A DNA stretch of 64,000 nt from Methanolobus sp. WCC4 (GTDB lineage Archaea > Halobacteriota > Methanosarcinia > Methanosarcinales > Methanosarcinaceae). Numbering within the stretch: the stretch's first letter is position 1; each line of letters opens with the position of its first letter. The notes below the pieces were generated by a model. The model did not search any database. It saw nothing but the letters and a program-made list of their open reading frames with translations, and was not told the DNA's origin. Both the position numbers and the translations under genes were made by a program. Below are positions 7,480 to 15,620 of this stretch, one piece after another. The stretch lies in contig NZ_CP150629.1 in assembly GCF_038022665.1 (NCBI RefSeq), forward strand, positions 248,001 to 312,000, read 5' to 3'.

Positions 7480-7944
7480 ATGAATAAGATGGTCCTGCCT
7501 TTAATCGCAGTCATTGCTGTAATTTTCATAATTGTCGGCATCTCAGGAGACAATGCAGACATTGAACTAACTACTGTTACCAATGTACAACAACTGAACG
7601 ATGCGATAGCAGAAGGTCCGGTGCTTATTGAGATAGGCGCTGAATGGTGTCCTTCCTGTAAAGCCCAGAAACCCATTCTTGCTGAAATTGAAAATGATTA
7701 TCAGGGAAAGGCCTCAGTTCTTTATATAGATACAGATAGAACAGGCGCATTGGCTGCCAGCTTCAATGTATACTCCATCCCAGACATGTTCGTCATCGTT
7801 GATATGGGAAGTGAAGGCTATGTATACATGGGAAAGGATGGACAGACCACCACTGACAGGAACATGGCAAGATTCATCGGCCTGACATCAAAGGGAACTC
7901 TTACAGATGTCCTTGATGCAGCCATAGAATACAGGAATAACTGA
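7480..7944 (+). CDS. Membrane-anchored thioredoxin-like protein
   Basis: A 154-residue protein with one N-terminal hydrophobic segment (about residues 4-21) and a thioredoxin fold facing outward. The redox motif is W56-C57-P-S-C60, and the cis-Pro region is YSIPDMFVIV. It probably reduces or exchanges disulfides on the outer face of the membrane. The ccdA gene follows 11 bp later, and CcdA proteins pass electrons across the membrane to such partners, so they likely form one unit. It may serve haem attachment for cytochromes such as the pentahaem protein at 34 kb; that link is inferred. Confidence 0.87.
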   Translation: MNKMVLPLIAVIAVIFIIVGISGDNADIELTTVTNVQQLNDAIAEGPVLIEIGAEWCPSCKAQKPILAEIENDYQGKASVLYIDTDRTGALAASFNVYSIPDMFVIVDMGSEGYVYMGKDGQTTTDRNMARFIGLTSKGTLTDVLDAAIEYRNN

Positions 7945-7955
7945 CGGTAGAGAAC

Positions 7956-8609
7956 ATGCTTGAAGCAAGCTCACTAACTCCATTTGCTGCCTTTTTTGCA
8001 GGCATAGTGAGCGTGCTGTCACCCTGCGTACTACCACTGTTACCTATCGTACTTGCATATTCCACTGGGAGTAGCAAGCTCCGTCCCCTTGCGATAATAA
8101 TCGGACTTACGCTGTCCTTTACAGCAATGGGAATCGCGGCCTCGGTCTTTGGAGAGTACTTTTTACCTCACCTCGGTGAACTGAGGATCATTGCCGAGAT
8201 ACTGATAATCCTCATGGGACTTTCAATGCTCATGGATAAGGATATCTTTTCTTTTCTTTCACAGTACACCGGGAAGATACATGCTGAAGGAAAGGGACTT
8301 TTCGGTGGACTGGTAATAGGTATTTCACTCGGGATCGTATGGATCCCCTGTGTCGGACCCATACTTGCATCCATACTGACACTTGTAGCACTTGAAAGCG
8401 ATATCATTTACGGGGCCACCCTTTTGATCATCTATTCCATGGGTTTTGCAGTCCCAATGCTGCTAATTGCCTATTCTGCAAAGCTGTCCGGTGACAGGAT
8501 CAGCAAGCTTTCGCATATGGATATCGAGCTTAAGAAAATAGCAGGTGTGATCCTTGTGGTAGTCGGATTATGGATGGTCTACACTAACCACATTGCCGGT
8601 TATATATGA
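7956..8609 (+). CDS. ccdA: CcdA-type transmembrane electron carrier
   Basis: A 217-residue polytopic protein with about six membrane helices. Two conserved cysteines sit in the paired half motifs LSPC24VLPLLPIV and WIPC132VGPILASIL, the hallmark of CcdA/DsbD-beta proteins that move reducing power across the membrane. It directly follows the anchored thioredoxin, its natural redox partner, and would support cytochrome c maturation or extracytoplasmic disulfide reduction. Confidence 0.93.
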   Translation: MLEASSLTPFAAFFAGIVSVLSPCVLPLLPIVLAYSTGSSKLRPLAIIIGLTLSFTAMGIAASVFGEYFLPHLGELRIIAEILIILMGLSMLMDKDIFSFLSQYTGKIHAEGKGLFGGLVIGISLGIVWIPCVGPILASILTLVALESDIIYGATLLIIYSMGFAVPMLLIAYSAKLSGDRISKLSHMDIELKKIAGVILVVVGLWMVYTNHIAGYI

Positions 8610-8723
8610 TATGTCCAGGGCCAGAGCAAGGATTCGTGTGAATTAGTCACATATTAAATGTCAAAATGAAACAATTATACTCATTTAAAAAAACATATAT
8701 CCCTTCCTGCTAATTTTACCTCA

Positions 8724-10478
8724 ATGACCAATAATTCCACAAGTCCCGCAGATAACATCTCATGGATGGATAGCGCCTTAAAAGAAACCACGGACTTCTT
8801 ATCTGTTCATTATTCTAACCTGACAAAAGAGGATATTGGAATTCTATTAGGAATTATTGGCGCAATTGGTGTTTTTTATACCTTTTATCATAACCGGAAG
8901 CAAAGGATAGCAGAGCAACAAGAAAAAGACGAAGAAGAAAAATACCGATTAGAAGAAGAAAAACATAGAATAGAAGCAGCTTCTAATCAAGAAAAAGACC
9001 ATTCACAACTTATCTCTAATCAAGAAGAAATGCTTGAGATAGTTAAATCTATAAAACCATTTGCTAATTCTCCAATTTCTAATATTGTTGATTTCTTCCC
9101 TGAATTTAAAGATGATTACAAAAGAGATCTTTTTGAGTCCGCAATGAAGTTTCGAGATGAATACAAGCCACATGAGGCTTTAAAAAGATTCAATCTTCTT
9201 TTAGATCAGGAACTATCAGACGATGAAAGAATAGGACTTTTTGTAGATATTGGAAATACTAATCTTTTGATTGGGGATTATGATGAAGCCATTAGTAAGT
9301 ACAAAAAAGCTCTCATGATTGCTGAACAAAAAAATGATATTCAAGCAAAAGGAGCGGTGTTTGGGAATATTGGACTGATATATGCTGATAAAGGTGAGAT
9401 GGAAAATGCCTTGCAATATTATCTGCAATCTCTTGCTCTTCTTCGTGAAATTGGAGACAAGAGAGGAGAAGCAAGTGGTTTGGGAAATATTGGAATGATA
9501 TGTGCTGATAAAGGCGAGATGGAAAAAGCCTTGCAATATTATTTACAATCCCTTGATATTACTCAAAAAATTGGAGACAAGTGGGGAGAAGCAAGTGGTT
9601 TGGGAAATATTGGACTGATATACCGTGACAAAGGAGATAGTGACAAAGCCTTGCAATATTTCAAACAAGCCCATGATATTGCTAGTGAAATTGGATTCAA
9701 GATAGGGGAAGCAAATCAATTGGGAAATATTGGACTGATATACAAAAATAAAGGTGATACTGATGAAGCCTTACAATATTTTAAACAAGCTAATGATATT
9801 GCTAGTGAAATTGGATTCAAGATAGGGGAAGCAAATCAATTGGGAAATATTGGACTGATATACCGTGACAAAGGAGATAGTGACAAAGCCTTACACTATC
9901 ATCTTCAAGCCCTTGAAATCGATCGCGAAATCGGATACAAGTTAGGAGAAGCAAATGATTTGGGAAATATTGGACTGATATACTATGACAAAGGTGATAC
10001 TGACGAAGCCTTGCACTATCATCTTCAAGCCCTTGATATTGATCAAGAAAGAGGATACAAGTTGGGACATGCAAGTGATTTAAGGAATATTGGCGTGATA
10101 TACTATGATAAAGGCGATACTGATGAAGCCTTGCACTATCTTCTTCAAGCCCTTGATATTGATAAAGAATGTGGATACAAGTTGGGACATGCAAGTGATT
10201 TAAGGAATATTGGAGTGATATACTATGATAAAGGCGATACTGACGAAGCCTTGCACTATCTTCTTCAAGCCCTTGATATTGATAAAGAATGTGGATACAA
10301 GTTGGGACAAGCAAGTGATTTGTCAAACATTGGACTATTATACATTAATAAAGACGAAACAGAAAAAGCATTACAATACTTAGAAGAAGCCCTTAACATC
10401 TTTGAATCCATTGGAGCCTCTCATCTAGTAGAAATAACGCAACAGAATATATTGGAAATAAGAGAAGCTGAAGATTGA
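8724..10478 (+). CDS. Membrane-anchored TPR-repeat protein
   Basis: A 584-residue protein. An N-terminal helix (about residues 33-50, IGILLGIIGAIGVFYTF) is followed by a charged coiled coil (about 56-95) and then about ten 40-residue tetratricopeptide units from roughly residue 160 to the end. Units read like LGNIGLIYRDKGDSDKALQY. TPRs are protein-binding scaffolds; no enzyme domain is seen. Codon use is AT-rich compared with the flanking genes. A TATA element (ACATATATCC at about 8693-8702) lies about 25 bp before the ATG, suggesting a leaderless mRNA. It converges on the GHKL-nuclease operon, so a shared role is possible but not shown. Confidence 0.85.
   Translation: MTNNSTSPADNISWMDSALKETTDFLSVHYSNLTKEDIGILLGIIGAIGVFYTFYHNRKQRIAEQQEKDEEEKYRLEEEKHRIEAASNQEKDHSQLISNQEEMLEIVKSIKPFANSPISNIVDFFPEFKDDYKRDLFESAMKFRDEYKPHEALKRFNLLLDQELSDDERIGLFVDIGNTNLLIGDYDEAISKYKKALMIAEQKNDIQAKGAVFGNIGLIYADKGEMENALQYYLQSLALLREIGDKRGEASGLGNIGMICADKGEMEKALQYYLQSLDITQKIGDKWGEASGLGNIGLIYRDKGDSDKALQYFKQAHDIASEIGFKIGEANQLGNIGLIYKNKGDTDEALQYFKQANDIASEIGFKIGEANQLGNIGLIYRDKGDSDKALHYHLQALEIDREIGYKLGEANDLGNIGLIYYDKGDTDEALHYHLQALDIDQERGYKLGHASDLRNIGVIYYDKGDTDEALHYLLQALDIDKECGYKLGHASDLRNIGVIYYDKGDTDEALHYLLQALDIDKECGYKLGQASDLSNIGLLYINKDETEKALQYLEEALNIFESIGASHLVEITQQNILEIREAED
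9360..10340 (+). repeat. Tandem 120-bp DNA repeats inside the TPR gene
   Basis: The segment GGGAAATATTGGACTGATAT or close variants recurs at exact 120-bp intervals (about 9361, 9481, 9601, 9721, 9841, 9961, 10081, 10201 and 10321). Neighbouring copies are close to identical in places, for example 9680-9740 with 9800-9860 and 10140-10200 with 10260-10320. This indicates recent duplication and probable copy-number change by recombination. Confidence 0.9.
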
Positions 10479-10546
10479 GTAAATTGTCTTCTCCACGTAG
10501 GGGATATTTTCTCCTTTAGTGTGTCTATAAAATTTGTTAAACCATT

Positions 10547-12526
10547 CTAAAAATCGTCTATATCTTTCTGTTTGAAGACTTCATCGACTTCTTCATCTAT
10601 AAACTCATCAATGCCTTTGTTTTTCTTGATTTCCTGCATCAGATTAAATGTCCTAGCATGTGCATTTTGTAATATTGAACTATATGATTTAGGATGTAGT
10701 TTTATCTGTTTTTGTTCCCCTATCTCACTAAATTCACAACCAAGCTCTACATTTGTTCCCAATACAAAACAATTAATTATTGTATTACTCTCTATCCGTC
10801 CAGCCTTACGTATCTCCTTTGCATAATATTGGGCTTGGTGTAAATCTTCATCACATATAGTGTGCCCACCTCTTTTCAGTTCAATTATGAGGACTTTGTG
10901 TATTCCACATACATCACCTGTATTATCATCGTATCTGTTCTTACTGAAAGATCGTATTGTGCTTTCAGGTAATACTACAAAATCAGGTCTTTTTCTTGAG
11001 TTCTTCAGAGTTTTGATATTCTTTTTATCAAAATAGTTTCTAATCACAGTTGCCAATGATTTATTAGAAGTAAATTCAACACTTTCAAACTCGTGTCCAA
11101 ATATCCATAAACCATGATCGAATAATGGCTGTAAATCCTTTAATTCATCGGTTTTGTCATCCTCTACAAGTTCCTCAAGTTTCTCAATTAATTGAAGTCT
11201 ATCTCCAAGTAAATCAAGAACCGTTTTTGCATCCATTATGTCCCATTCGTCTAAAACATTTGAACATGCATCTATGTCGTCCGGAGAAAGCGATGCAAGC
11301 TGGGTTAGCAATTTATACCCTGATTTACTTGCTTCCATTTTAACAAACACATTTATGACATCTTCTAAGTTCTGTTGATTGAGGGTGGGACACCTTTTAT
11401 GTAGTTCATCTATGAAAGATCCAACTTCATATCTTGATGATTTGCTTAATTGCTTAAGGGCAGGTTTTTGTTTTTTCAATATCTCCATTTTTTCTGTGTG
11501 GTGTATATCTTTGAATAAATCTGCAACCTTCTCTAAAATGTAACCATTAATTGTATTTTTAATATTCCTGACTTTTTCATTATCATTAAAGCCAGTCCAA
11601 TCTTCCTTTACCTCATGTTCAAGGATATCTGCCCTTACAATTATTGTGTACCTTTTCCCAACCTTTTTTCTGGCATCGAGGTAACGACCTGTTGTTATAT
11701 CTTCCCATGAAGGTTCACCGACCAATCTCCGATTTACCCACCAAGCAACTCCGTGTTGTTTTGATGTTCTGCCCGCAGTTTTACTGTCTATTACATTTAT
11801 TTTTACTATGCCGAAGTCTGGAACTAAGCATTCATACTCCTGTGAGTTTTCCAATATATCAATTGGATCAATAAGCACATCATTGACATATACTTTGAAA
11901 AAAGAAGGGTCTAATATGAACTTTGTACCTACAAGTTCCTGAATGTCTTCAACTTCCAGTTGTTCCTTGTTGCTCAAAACATAGGGATCAAATTCACATG
12001 TTATTTTAGTCCCATGCCCCTCAACTAAAAATTTGTCTGTTAATTTCACATCATAAGGATAAGAGCTATCTGGATTTTGAAAGACGCTAAAAATAGATTT
12101 GGTTCCGTTTTTCCATGTCTCAACTTTGTAATCTCTAGAAAAACAAAACAAACTATGCCTTCCTTTCCCGTTTCTACCAAAAACCTTCCTTTCTATCCCC
12201 TCTGAATCTGGAATTATGACTTTGTTACCTTGACTATTAAGCCGGTTATAGTCAAATTTGTACCACCTAGAACCAAACTCTTCTTCTGTCATTCCAATAC
12301 CATTATCAATGATTTCAAAGTGAGTTTCCGGTTTAGTAGGCCATATTATGTGTACACTCGTAGCACCTGCATCCCAACAGTTTGCTACCAATTCAATAAT
12401 TGCGATTTTTGGATCATTAACTATGTTTCCAGCATGCTTATTAAGAAATCGAGTATCAAAGAGTGGATGTAAAAGACTGGATTGTGTTTTTGTTTCTTCA
12501 GAGCTATCTTTTCCTTCTACATTCAT
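10547..12526 (-). CDS. GHKL ATPase fused to a Shedu/DUF4263-like PD-(D/E)XK nuclease
   Basis: A 659-residue protein. The N-terminal third is an Hsp90/MutL/MORC-type ATPase: N-box IIELVANCWDAGA (E45, N49, D52), G1 motif IIDNGIGM (from D74), and G2 motif GRNGKGR (117-123). A transducer-like region follows, with WWVNRRLVGEPSWEDI, then a helical linker (about 340-480). The C-terminal 180 residues carry HGLWIFGHEFE, RPDFVVLP (D about 515) and VLIIELKRGG (E549, K551), the D...ExK core of a nuclease resembling Shedu. It is the second gene of an operon with the HEPN gene, 72 bp downstream. ATG 12526 follows GGTGG. A role in phage or plasmid defence is inferred. Confidence 0.8.
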   Translation of the reverse strand: MNVEGKDSSEETKTQSSLLHPLFDTRFLNKHAGNIVNDPKIAIIELVANCWDAGATSVHIIWPTKPETHFEIIDNGIGMTEEEFGSRWYKFDYNRLNSQGNKVIIPDSEGIERKVFGRNGKGRHSLFCFSRDYKVETWKNGTKSIFSVFQNPDSSYPYDVKLTDKFLVEGHGTKITCEFDPYVLSNKEQLEVEDIQELVGTKFILDPSFFKVYVNDVLIDPIDILENSQEYECLVPDFGIVKINVIDSKTAGRTSKQHGVAWWVNRRLVGEPSWEDITTGRYLDARKKVGKRYTIIVRADILEHEVKEDWTGFNDNEKVRNIKNTINGYILEKVADLFKDIHHTEKMEILKKQKPALKQLSKSSRYEVGSFIDELHKRCPTLNQQNLEDVINVFVKMEASKSGYKLLTQLASLSPDDIDACSNVLDEWDIMDAKTVLDLLGDRLQLIEKLEELVEDDKTDELKDLQPLFDHGLWIFGHEFESVEFTSNKSLATVIRNYFDKKNIKTLKNSRKRPDFVVLPESTIRSFSKNRYDDNTGDVCGIHKVLIIELKRGGHTICDEDLHQAQYYAKEIRKAGRIESNTIINCFVLGTNVELGCEFSEIGEQKQIKLHPKSYSSILQNAHARTFNLMQEIKKNKGIDEFIDEEVDEVFKQKDIDDF

Positions 12527-12598
12527 TGTTCCACCAGCCCTAATTATTGTATATAAGCTAAAATTCACATGGGTGCAATTTTGCTAGAAATAATAAAG

Positions 12599-13540
12599 CT
12601 ATTCAGGATATATTTCTATAATTTTTAAGTTTGAATCCAGACCTTCAACTTCGTTTACAACCATTTTATCACTTGGTTTTATCGGAGGTATGTATACAAT
12701 TCCTGCATTTATCCCGGAAGCAAGCATATACCTCAACAATTGCATTTTTGCCCCTTCTTTATAAAATGATATATGCCTCTTCCCTATTCTTTTCATTTCA
12801 ATTAATAGGCTATCGTTATTTTTCTGAATAAAAATATCGGGCATACCTATGAAATTGTCATCAATAATTTTATATTCTGAAGTTGCTTCAAGGCTCTTAT
12901 CAACTAGACTTACATAAGCAGAAAGTGAACCAATTAATTCCATTTCCATATATGGTCGGTTTATATGTTCTACTGAATGTATATTTTTAGAGAATTCAAG
13001 CAGTATTTGAGTGATCTCACCAATTAGAGTTGTTTCCTCAAAAAAGATGGATAATGCTTCATTACTTATTGAAAAGTCTTCTTTTTGTTTATTATATGCT
13101 TTCTTTATTAGCATTTCATCAAGAAGAATATTGAAAAAGGCACATATGTTTACTAAAGCCAGAAATGCTTCTTGACTAGTAAAATTTAGATTATAATTAT
13201 GTGTGGATTCGTTTCTCCATTGTTGTCGGTAGTTTGTAAAAAGCGATAGCACCCGGTTTCTCAATATCCCTTCTTCTTCAAAATATTGCTCTATAGAATT
13301 AACACTTCTATTTTCAGTACTTCTTCCCGTGAAAACTTTATAGGCTTCTTTTATTGAACCTTCAAATGCTTGATTACACCTATAAATGACGTCTGTAAAT
13401 AGGTACTCATCCCCCATTTTGCCTTTGTGAAAATGCTGCTCTGCTACTTCTATGTGAGTAATCACATTACGGTGACTTTCAATTATCTCAGTGTCTGAGA
13501 ATGAATCACATTTTTCTTTGATTAATTCTAGCAAATCCAT
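12599..13540 (-). CDS. HEPN-like N-terminal domain plus PD-(D/E)XK nuclease-like domain
   Basis: A 313-residue soluble protein without a family I can name. The N-terminal half is helical and contains R109-N-E-S-T-H114-N-Y116, matching the R-x4-H-x-Y motif of HEPN RNases and toxins. The C-terminal part has GMPDIFIQKNNDSLLIEMK (P234-D235, E248, K250) followed by a QLLRYMLASGINAG helix, the layout of a restriction-endonuclease-like fold. It is first in an operon with the GHKL-nuclease gene, is AT-rich, and has a 16-bp palindrome about 100 bp upstream. Two nuclease-type motifs in one protein suggest an abortive effector. Both domain calls need structure prediction. Confidence 0.65.
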   Translation of the reverse strand: MDLLELIKEKCDSFSDTEIIESHRNVITHIEVAEQHFHKGKMGDEYLFTDVIYRCNQAFEGSIKEAYKVFTGRSTENRSVNSIEQYFEEEGILRNRVLSLFTNYRQQWRNESTHNYNLNFTSQEAFLALVNICAFFNILLDEMLIKKAYNKQKEDFSISNEALSIFFEETTLIGEITQILLEFSKNIHSVEHINRPYMEMELIGSLSAYVSLVDKSLEATSEYKIIDDNFIGMPDIFIQKNNDSLLIEMKRIGKRHISFYKEGAKMQLLRYMLASGINAGIVYIPPIKPSDKMVVNEVEGLDSNLKIIEIYPE

Positions 13541-13634
13541 TGTATCACAAATAAATAAAATTACTCTATAATCTCAATATAGTTCTCCTCTACAATACTG
13601 CTCTTTGGGGAAAACGTTTTCTTATTCTAACCTT

Positions 13635-13650
13635 AATCTCATATGAGATT
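13635..13650. promoter_or_regulatory. Perfect 16-bp palindrome upstream of the HEPN-nuclease operon
   Basis: AATCTCATATGAGATT is its own reverse complement. It lies about 95 bp before the 13540 start, in the 257-bp gap between that start and the end of cbiC, a plausible site for a dimeric regulator. Its core CTCATATGAG recurs at 33030-33039. Confidence 0.45.
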
Positions 13651-13676
13651 GGTTTCTTTGACAGGAACTTTGTTCA

Positions 13677-13696
13677 TTAATTCACAATTGAATTAA
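13677..13696. repeat. Inverted repeat, TTAATTCA / TGAATTAA
   Basis: Eight-base arms separated by CAAT, located between the end of cbiC (13798) and the palindrome at 13635. It could be a second operator for the HEPN operon or a weak terminator for the cobalamin operon, which reads leftward into this gap. Confidence 0.35.
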
Positions 13697-13797
13697 TACC
13701 TATTAAAGTCTTGGTATCAGTATTCTAGAATAATTCAGATACAAACTAAATAATTGGAAAAAATAGAGAAATAGAACACGTTCAATATGATACGCGT

Positions 13798-14517
13798 TCA
13801 GTCAATCACACATTCATCGTCATTTGCTATTGCAACAAGTTCATTGACACAGGCTACTGCCATTGGTGTTCCGCCACGTGTTCCCACACATGTGATGGAA
13901 GGAACATCTGCTCCCCTGACAACTTCCTTTGATTCTGCGGCATTGACGAATCCAACAGGAGTTCCTATGACGATTGCCGGTTTTATGCCGTGCTCGATCA
14001 TCCTGCATACTGCGAATGCTGCGGAAGGTGCATTGCCGATAGCTACTATGGAGCCTTCAAGGATGTCCTTGCATTTCAGGAAACCTGCTGCTGTCCTTGT
14101 GATACCGTGCTTTTTGGCAAATTCTGCATCCTCATCCTTATCGAGTACACAGATGACCTCACAGTTGTGACCTCTCTTGGTGACACCTGACTTGACCATG
14201 TTGATATCAACAAGGATAGGTGCACCTGCTTTGATAGCTGCCACGCCTGCCTTGATAGGATCGTTGACAAAACGCATGATGTCTGCTACCGCAGGGTCGC
14301 CTGTTGAGGTTACACAGCGCTGCCTTACCTTATCCTCAAGCGTTTCATCGCCTACTAGTTTGCGGGCGATGTTACGGCTGGTCATGTAGATGGCCTTGGC
14401 CTCAGCGGTCTGTGAACCGAGATCATTACAAATCTCAACAAGCTCAGAATCGATCTCAGTTGTCATTTCCACAAGTTCTTCGATACTTGTGTCTGTCTTA
14501 TTGGCTTCAGTAGTCAT
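13798..14517 (-). CDS. cbiC: Cobalt-precorrin-8 methylmutase
   Basis: CbiC moves the C11 methyl group to C12, forming cobyrinate in the anaerobic cobalamin pathway. The 239-residue protein has the family motifs RQRCVTSTGDPAVADI, the hinge VDINMVKSGVTK, SIVAIGNAPSAAFAVCRMI, IVIGTPVGFVNAAESKE and CVGTRGGTPMAVACVNEL. It is the last gene of the minus-strand operon and overlaps cbiH by 11 bp. Corrinoids are essential for methyl transfer in methylotrophic methanogenesis. Confidence 0.95.
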   Translation of the reverse strand: MTTEANKTDTSIEELVEMTTEIDSELVEICNDLGSQTAEAKAIYMTSRNIARKLVGDETLEDKVRQRCVTSTGDPAVADIMRFVNDPIKAGVAAIKAGAPILVDINMVKSGVTKRGHNCEVICVLDKDEDAEFAKKHGITRTAAGFLKCKDILEGSIVAIGNAPSAAFAVCRMIEHGIKPAIVIGTPVGFVNAAESKEVVRGADVPSITCVGTRGGTPMAVACVNELVAIANDDECVID

Positions 14518-15298
14518 ACTTCCGGTGATACCCCCTGGGTGTGATTATCCTCTTGCCGTGTGGAGAATCCCATACACGGGAATCATTGGTTGTGATAAGG
14601 ATGGTTGTGCTCATGTCAACCCAGTCATTGTGATCCATGACCTCACCGAGAGTCGTGACGATGTAATCCTGGTCAGTATCCCTCAGGGCATTCTTCACAA
14701 GACCCACTGGAACGGAATCATCCTTGTATTTCCTGATGATCTCGATAGCCCTTGAGAAGTTGGACTTGCGCTGGCGGCTCTTAGGATTGTACAGTGACAT
14801 AACAAAGTCTGCTGATGCTGCTGCTTCCAGCCTTTTCTCGATAACTTCCCATGGGGTCAGAAGGTCACTGAGACTTACGGTACACATGTCATTGACAATA
14901 GGTGCACCAAGTACACTTGCAGATGCCGTGATAGCGGTCACACCGGGCAGAACCTCTACCTCAACGTCAAGACCTGCATGCTCTGCAACCTCAAGGACAA
15001 GACCTGCCATACCATAGACGTTAGCGTCTCCACCGCTTATCATGGAAACAACATTGTCCTGTGCAAGCTCCACTGCCTTGCGTGAGCGGTCGACTTCCTT
15101 ACCCATGGCACTGCGGACGATCTCCTGTTTGTCCAGCAGGCTTGCCATCTGGTCAAGATAGGTACCGTTACCGACAATGTAATCAGAGGTGAGTATTACA
15201 TCCCTTGCCTTCACTGTCAACTGTTCAACTGAACCAGGACCTATACCAATAATGTAAAGTTTTCCTTTACTCTGCGATTGCGATTGTGACCCTTCCAT
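14507..15298 (-). CDS. cbiH: Cobalt-precorrin-3 (precorrin-3B) C17-methyltransferase
   Basis: A SAM-dependent tetrapyrrole methylase of 263 residues that methylates C17 and contracts the ring. After a short polar N-terminus (SQSQSQSKGK), the canonical start LYIIGIGPGSVEQLTVKARD is seen, then VSMISGGDANVYGMAGLVLE, EVLPGVTAITASASVLGAPI and the C-terminal DFVMSLYNPKSR and GLVKNALRDTDQ segments. Its start overlaps the end of the cbiG C-terminal gene by 32 bp, and cbiC overlaps its end, so translation is coupled along the operon. Confidence 0.94.
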   Translation of the reverse strand: MEGSQSQSQSKGKLYIIGIGPGSVEQLTVKARDVILTSDYIVGNGTYLDQMASLLDKQEIVRSAMGKEVDRSRKAVELAQDNVVSMISGGDANVYGMAGLVLEVAEHAGLDVEVEVLPGVTAITASASVLGAPIVNDMCTVSLSDLLTPWEVIEKRLEAAASADFVMSLYNPKSRQRKSNFSRAIEIIRKYKDDSVPVGLVKNALRDTDQDYIVTTLGEVMDHNDWVDMSTTILITTNDSRVWDSPHGKRIITPRGYHRKYDY

Positions 15299-15620
15299 AT
15301 GCCTTCTTCCTTAGTATCAATTCCTTTTTTTTCGACAACGCCAGTGCGGCAGGTTCTGCCACACCCTTAAGCCCGAAGCGTTTAGCCTGCGAAGCCGACG
15401 GCGCATCATAGTTATTCAATTCGTCGTGATCTATGAACGTAATAGTGAGCCCGAAGAACCTGGCTGCCTCATGCAGACCTGTCTCGTTCTCTTTAAGTTT
15501 TGCTGATGCCAGTCCTTCCACATCATCGATACTTCTGCCTGCCTCTGCAAGCGCACTGTTTATCGCATCGATGGCTTCCTGACCGTCAATACCCCTTCGG
15601 GCCCCCATACCTATGATCAT
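15267..15620 (-). CDS. cbiG: CbiG, separate C-terminal domain protein
   Basis: A 117-residue protein equal to the CbiG C-terminal domain: [20 protein letters not shown], then DVEGLASAKLKENETGL and PSASQAKRFGLKGVAEPAAL. CbiG opens the lactone of cobalt-precorrin-5A and releases acetaldehyde. In many bacteria all three CbiG domains are in one chain of about 350 residues; here the C-terminal domain is a separate gene whose ATG overlaps the preceding stop (ATGA). The ring-opening activity is expected to need both chains. Confidence 0.88.
   Translation of the reverse strand: MIIGMGARRGIDGQEAIDAINSALAEAGRSIDDVEGLASAKLKENETGLHEAARFFGLTITFIDHDELNNYDAPSASQAKRFGLKGVAEPAALALSKKKELILRKKAYGRVTIAIAE

Noticed and set aside
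9817-10326. Antisense 169-codon frame in the TPR gene
   Set aside because: It is produced by the 120-bp repeats, which keep the same frame open on the reverse strand. It has no SD and no family resemblance.
9360-10340. CRISPR array
   Set aside because: The repeats are 120 bp long, are coding and have no unique spacers between short repeats; they encode TPR units.
13541-13797. Prophage or integrase remnant beside the HEPN operon
   Set aside because: I looked for integrase, transposase and terminal repeats in the gap and at 8610-8723 and found only short palindromes.
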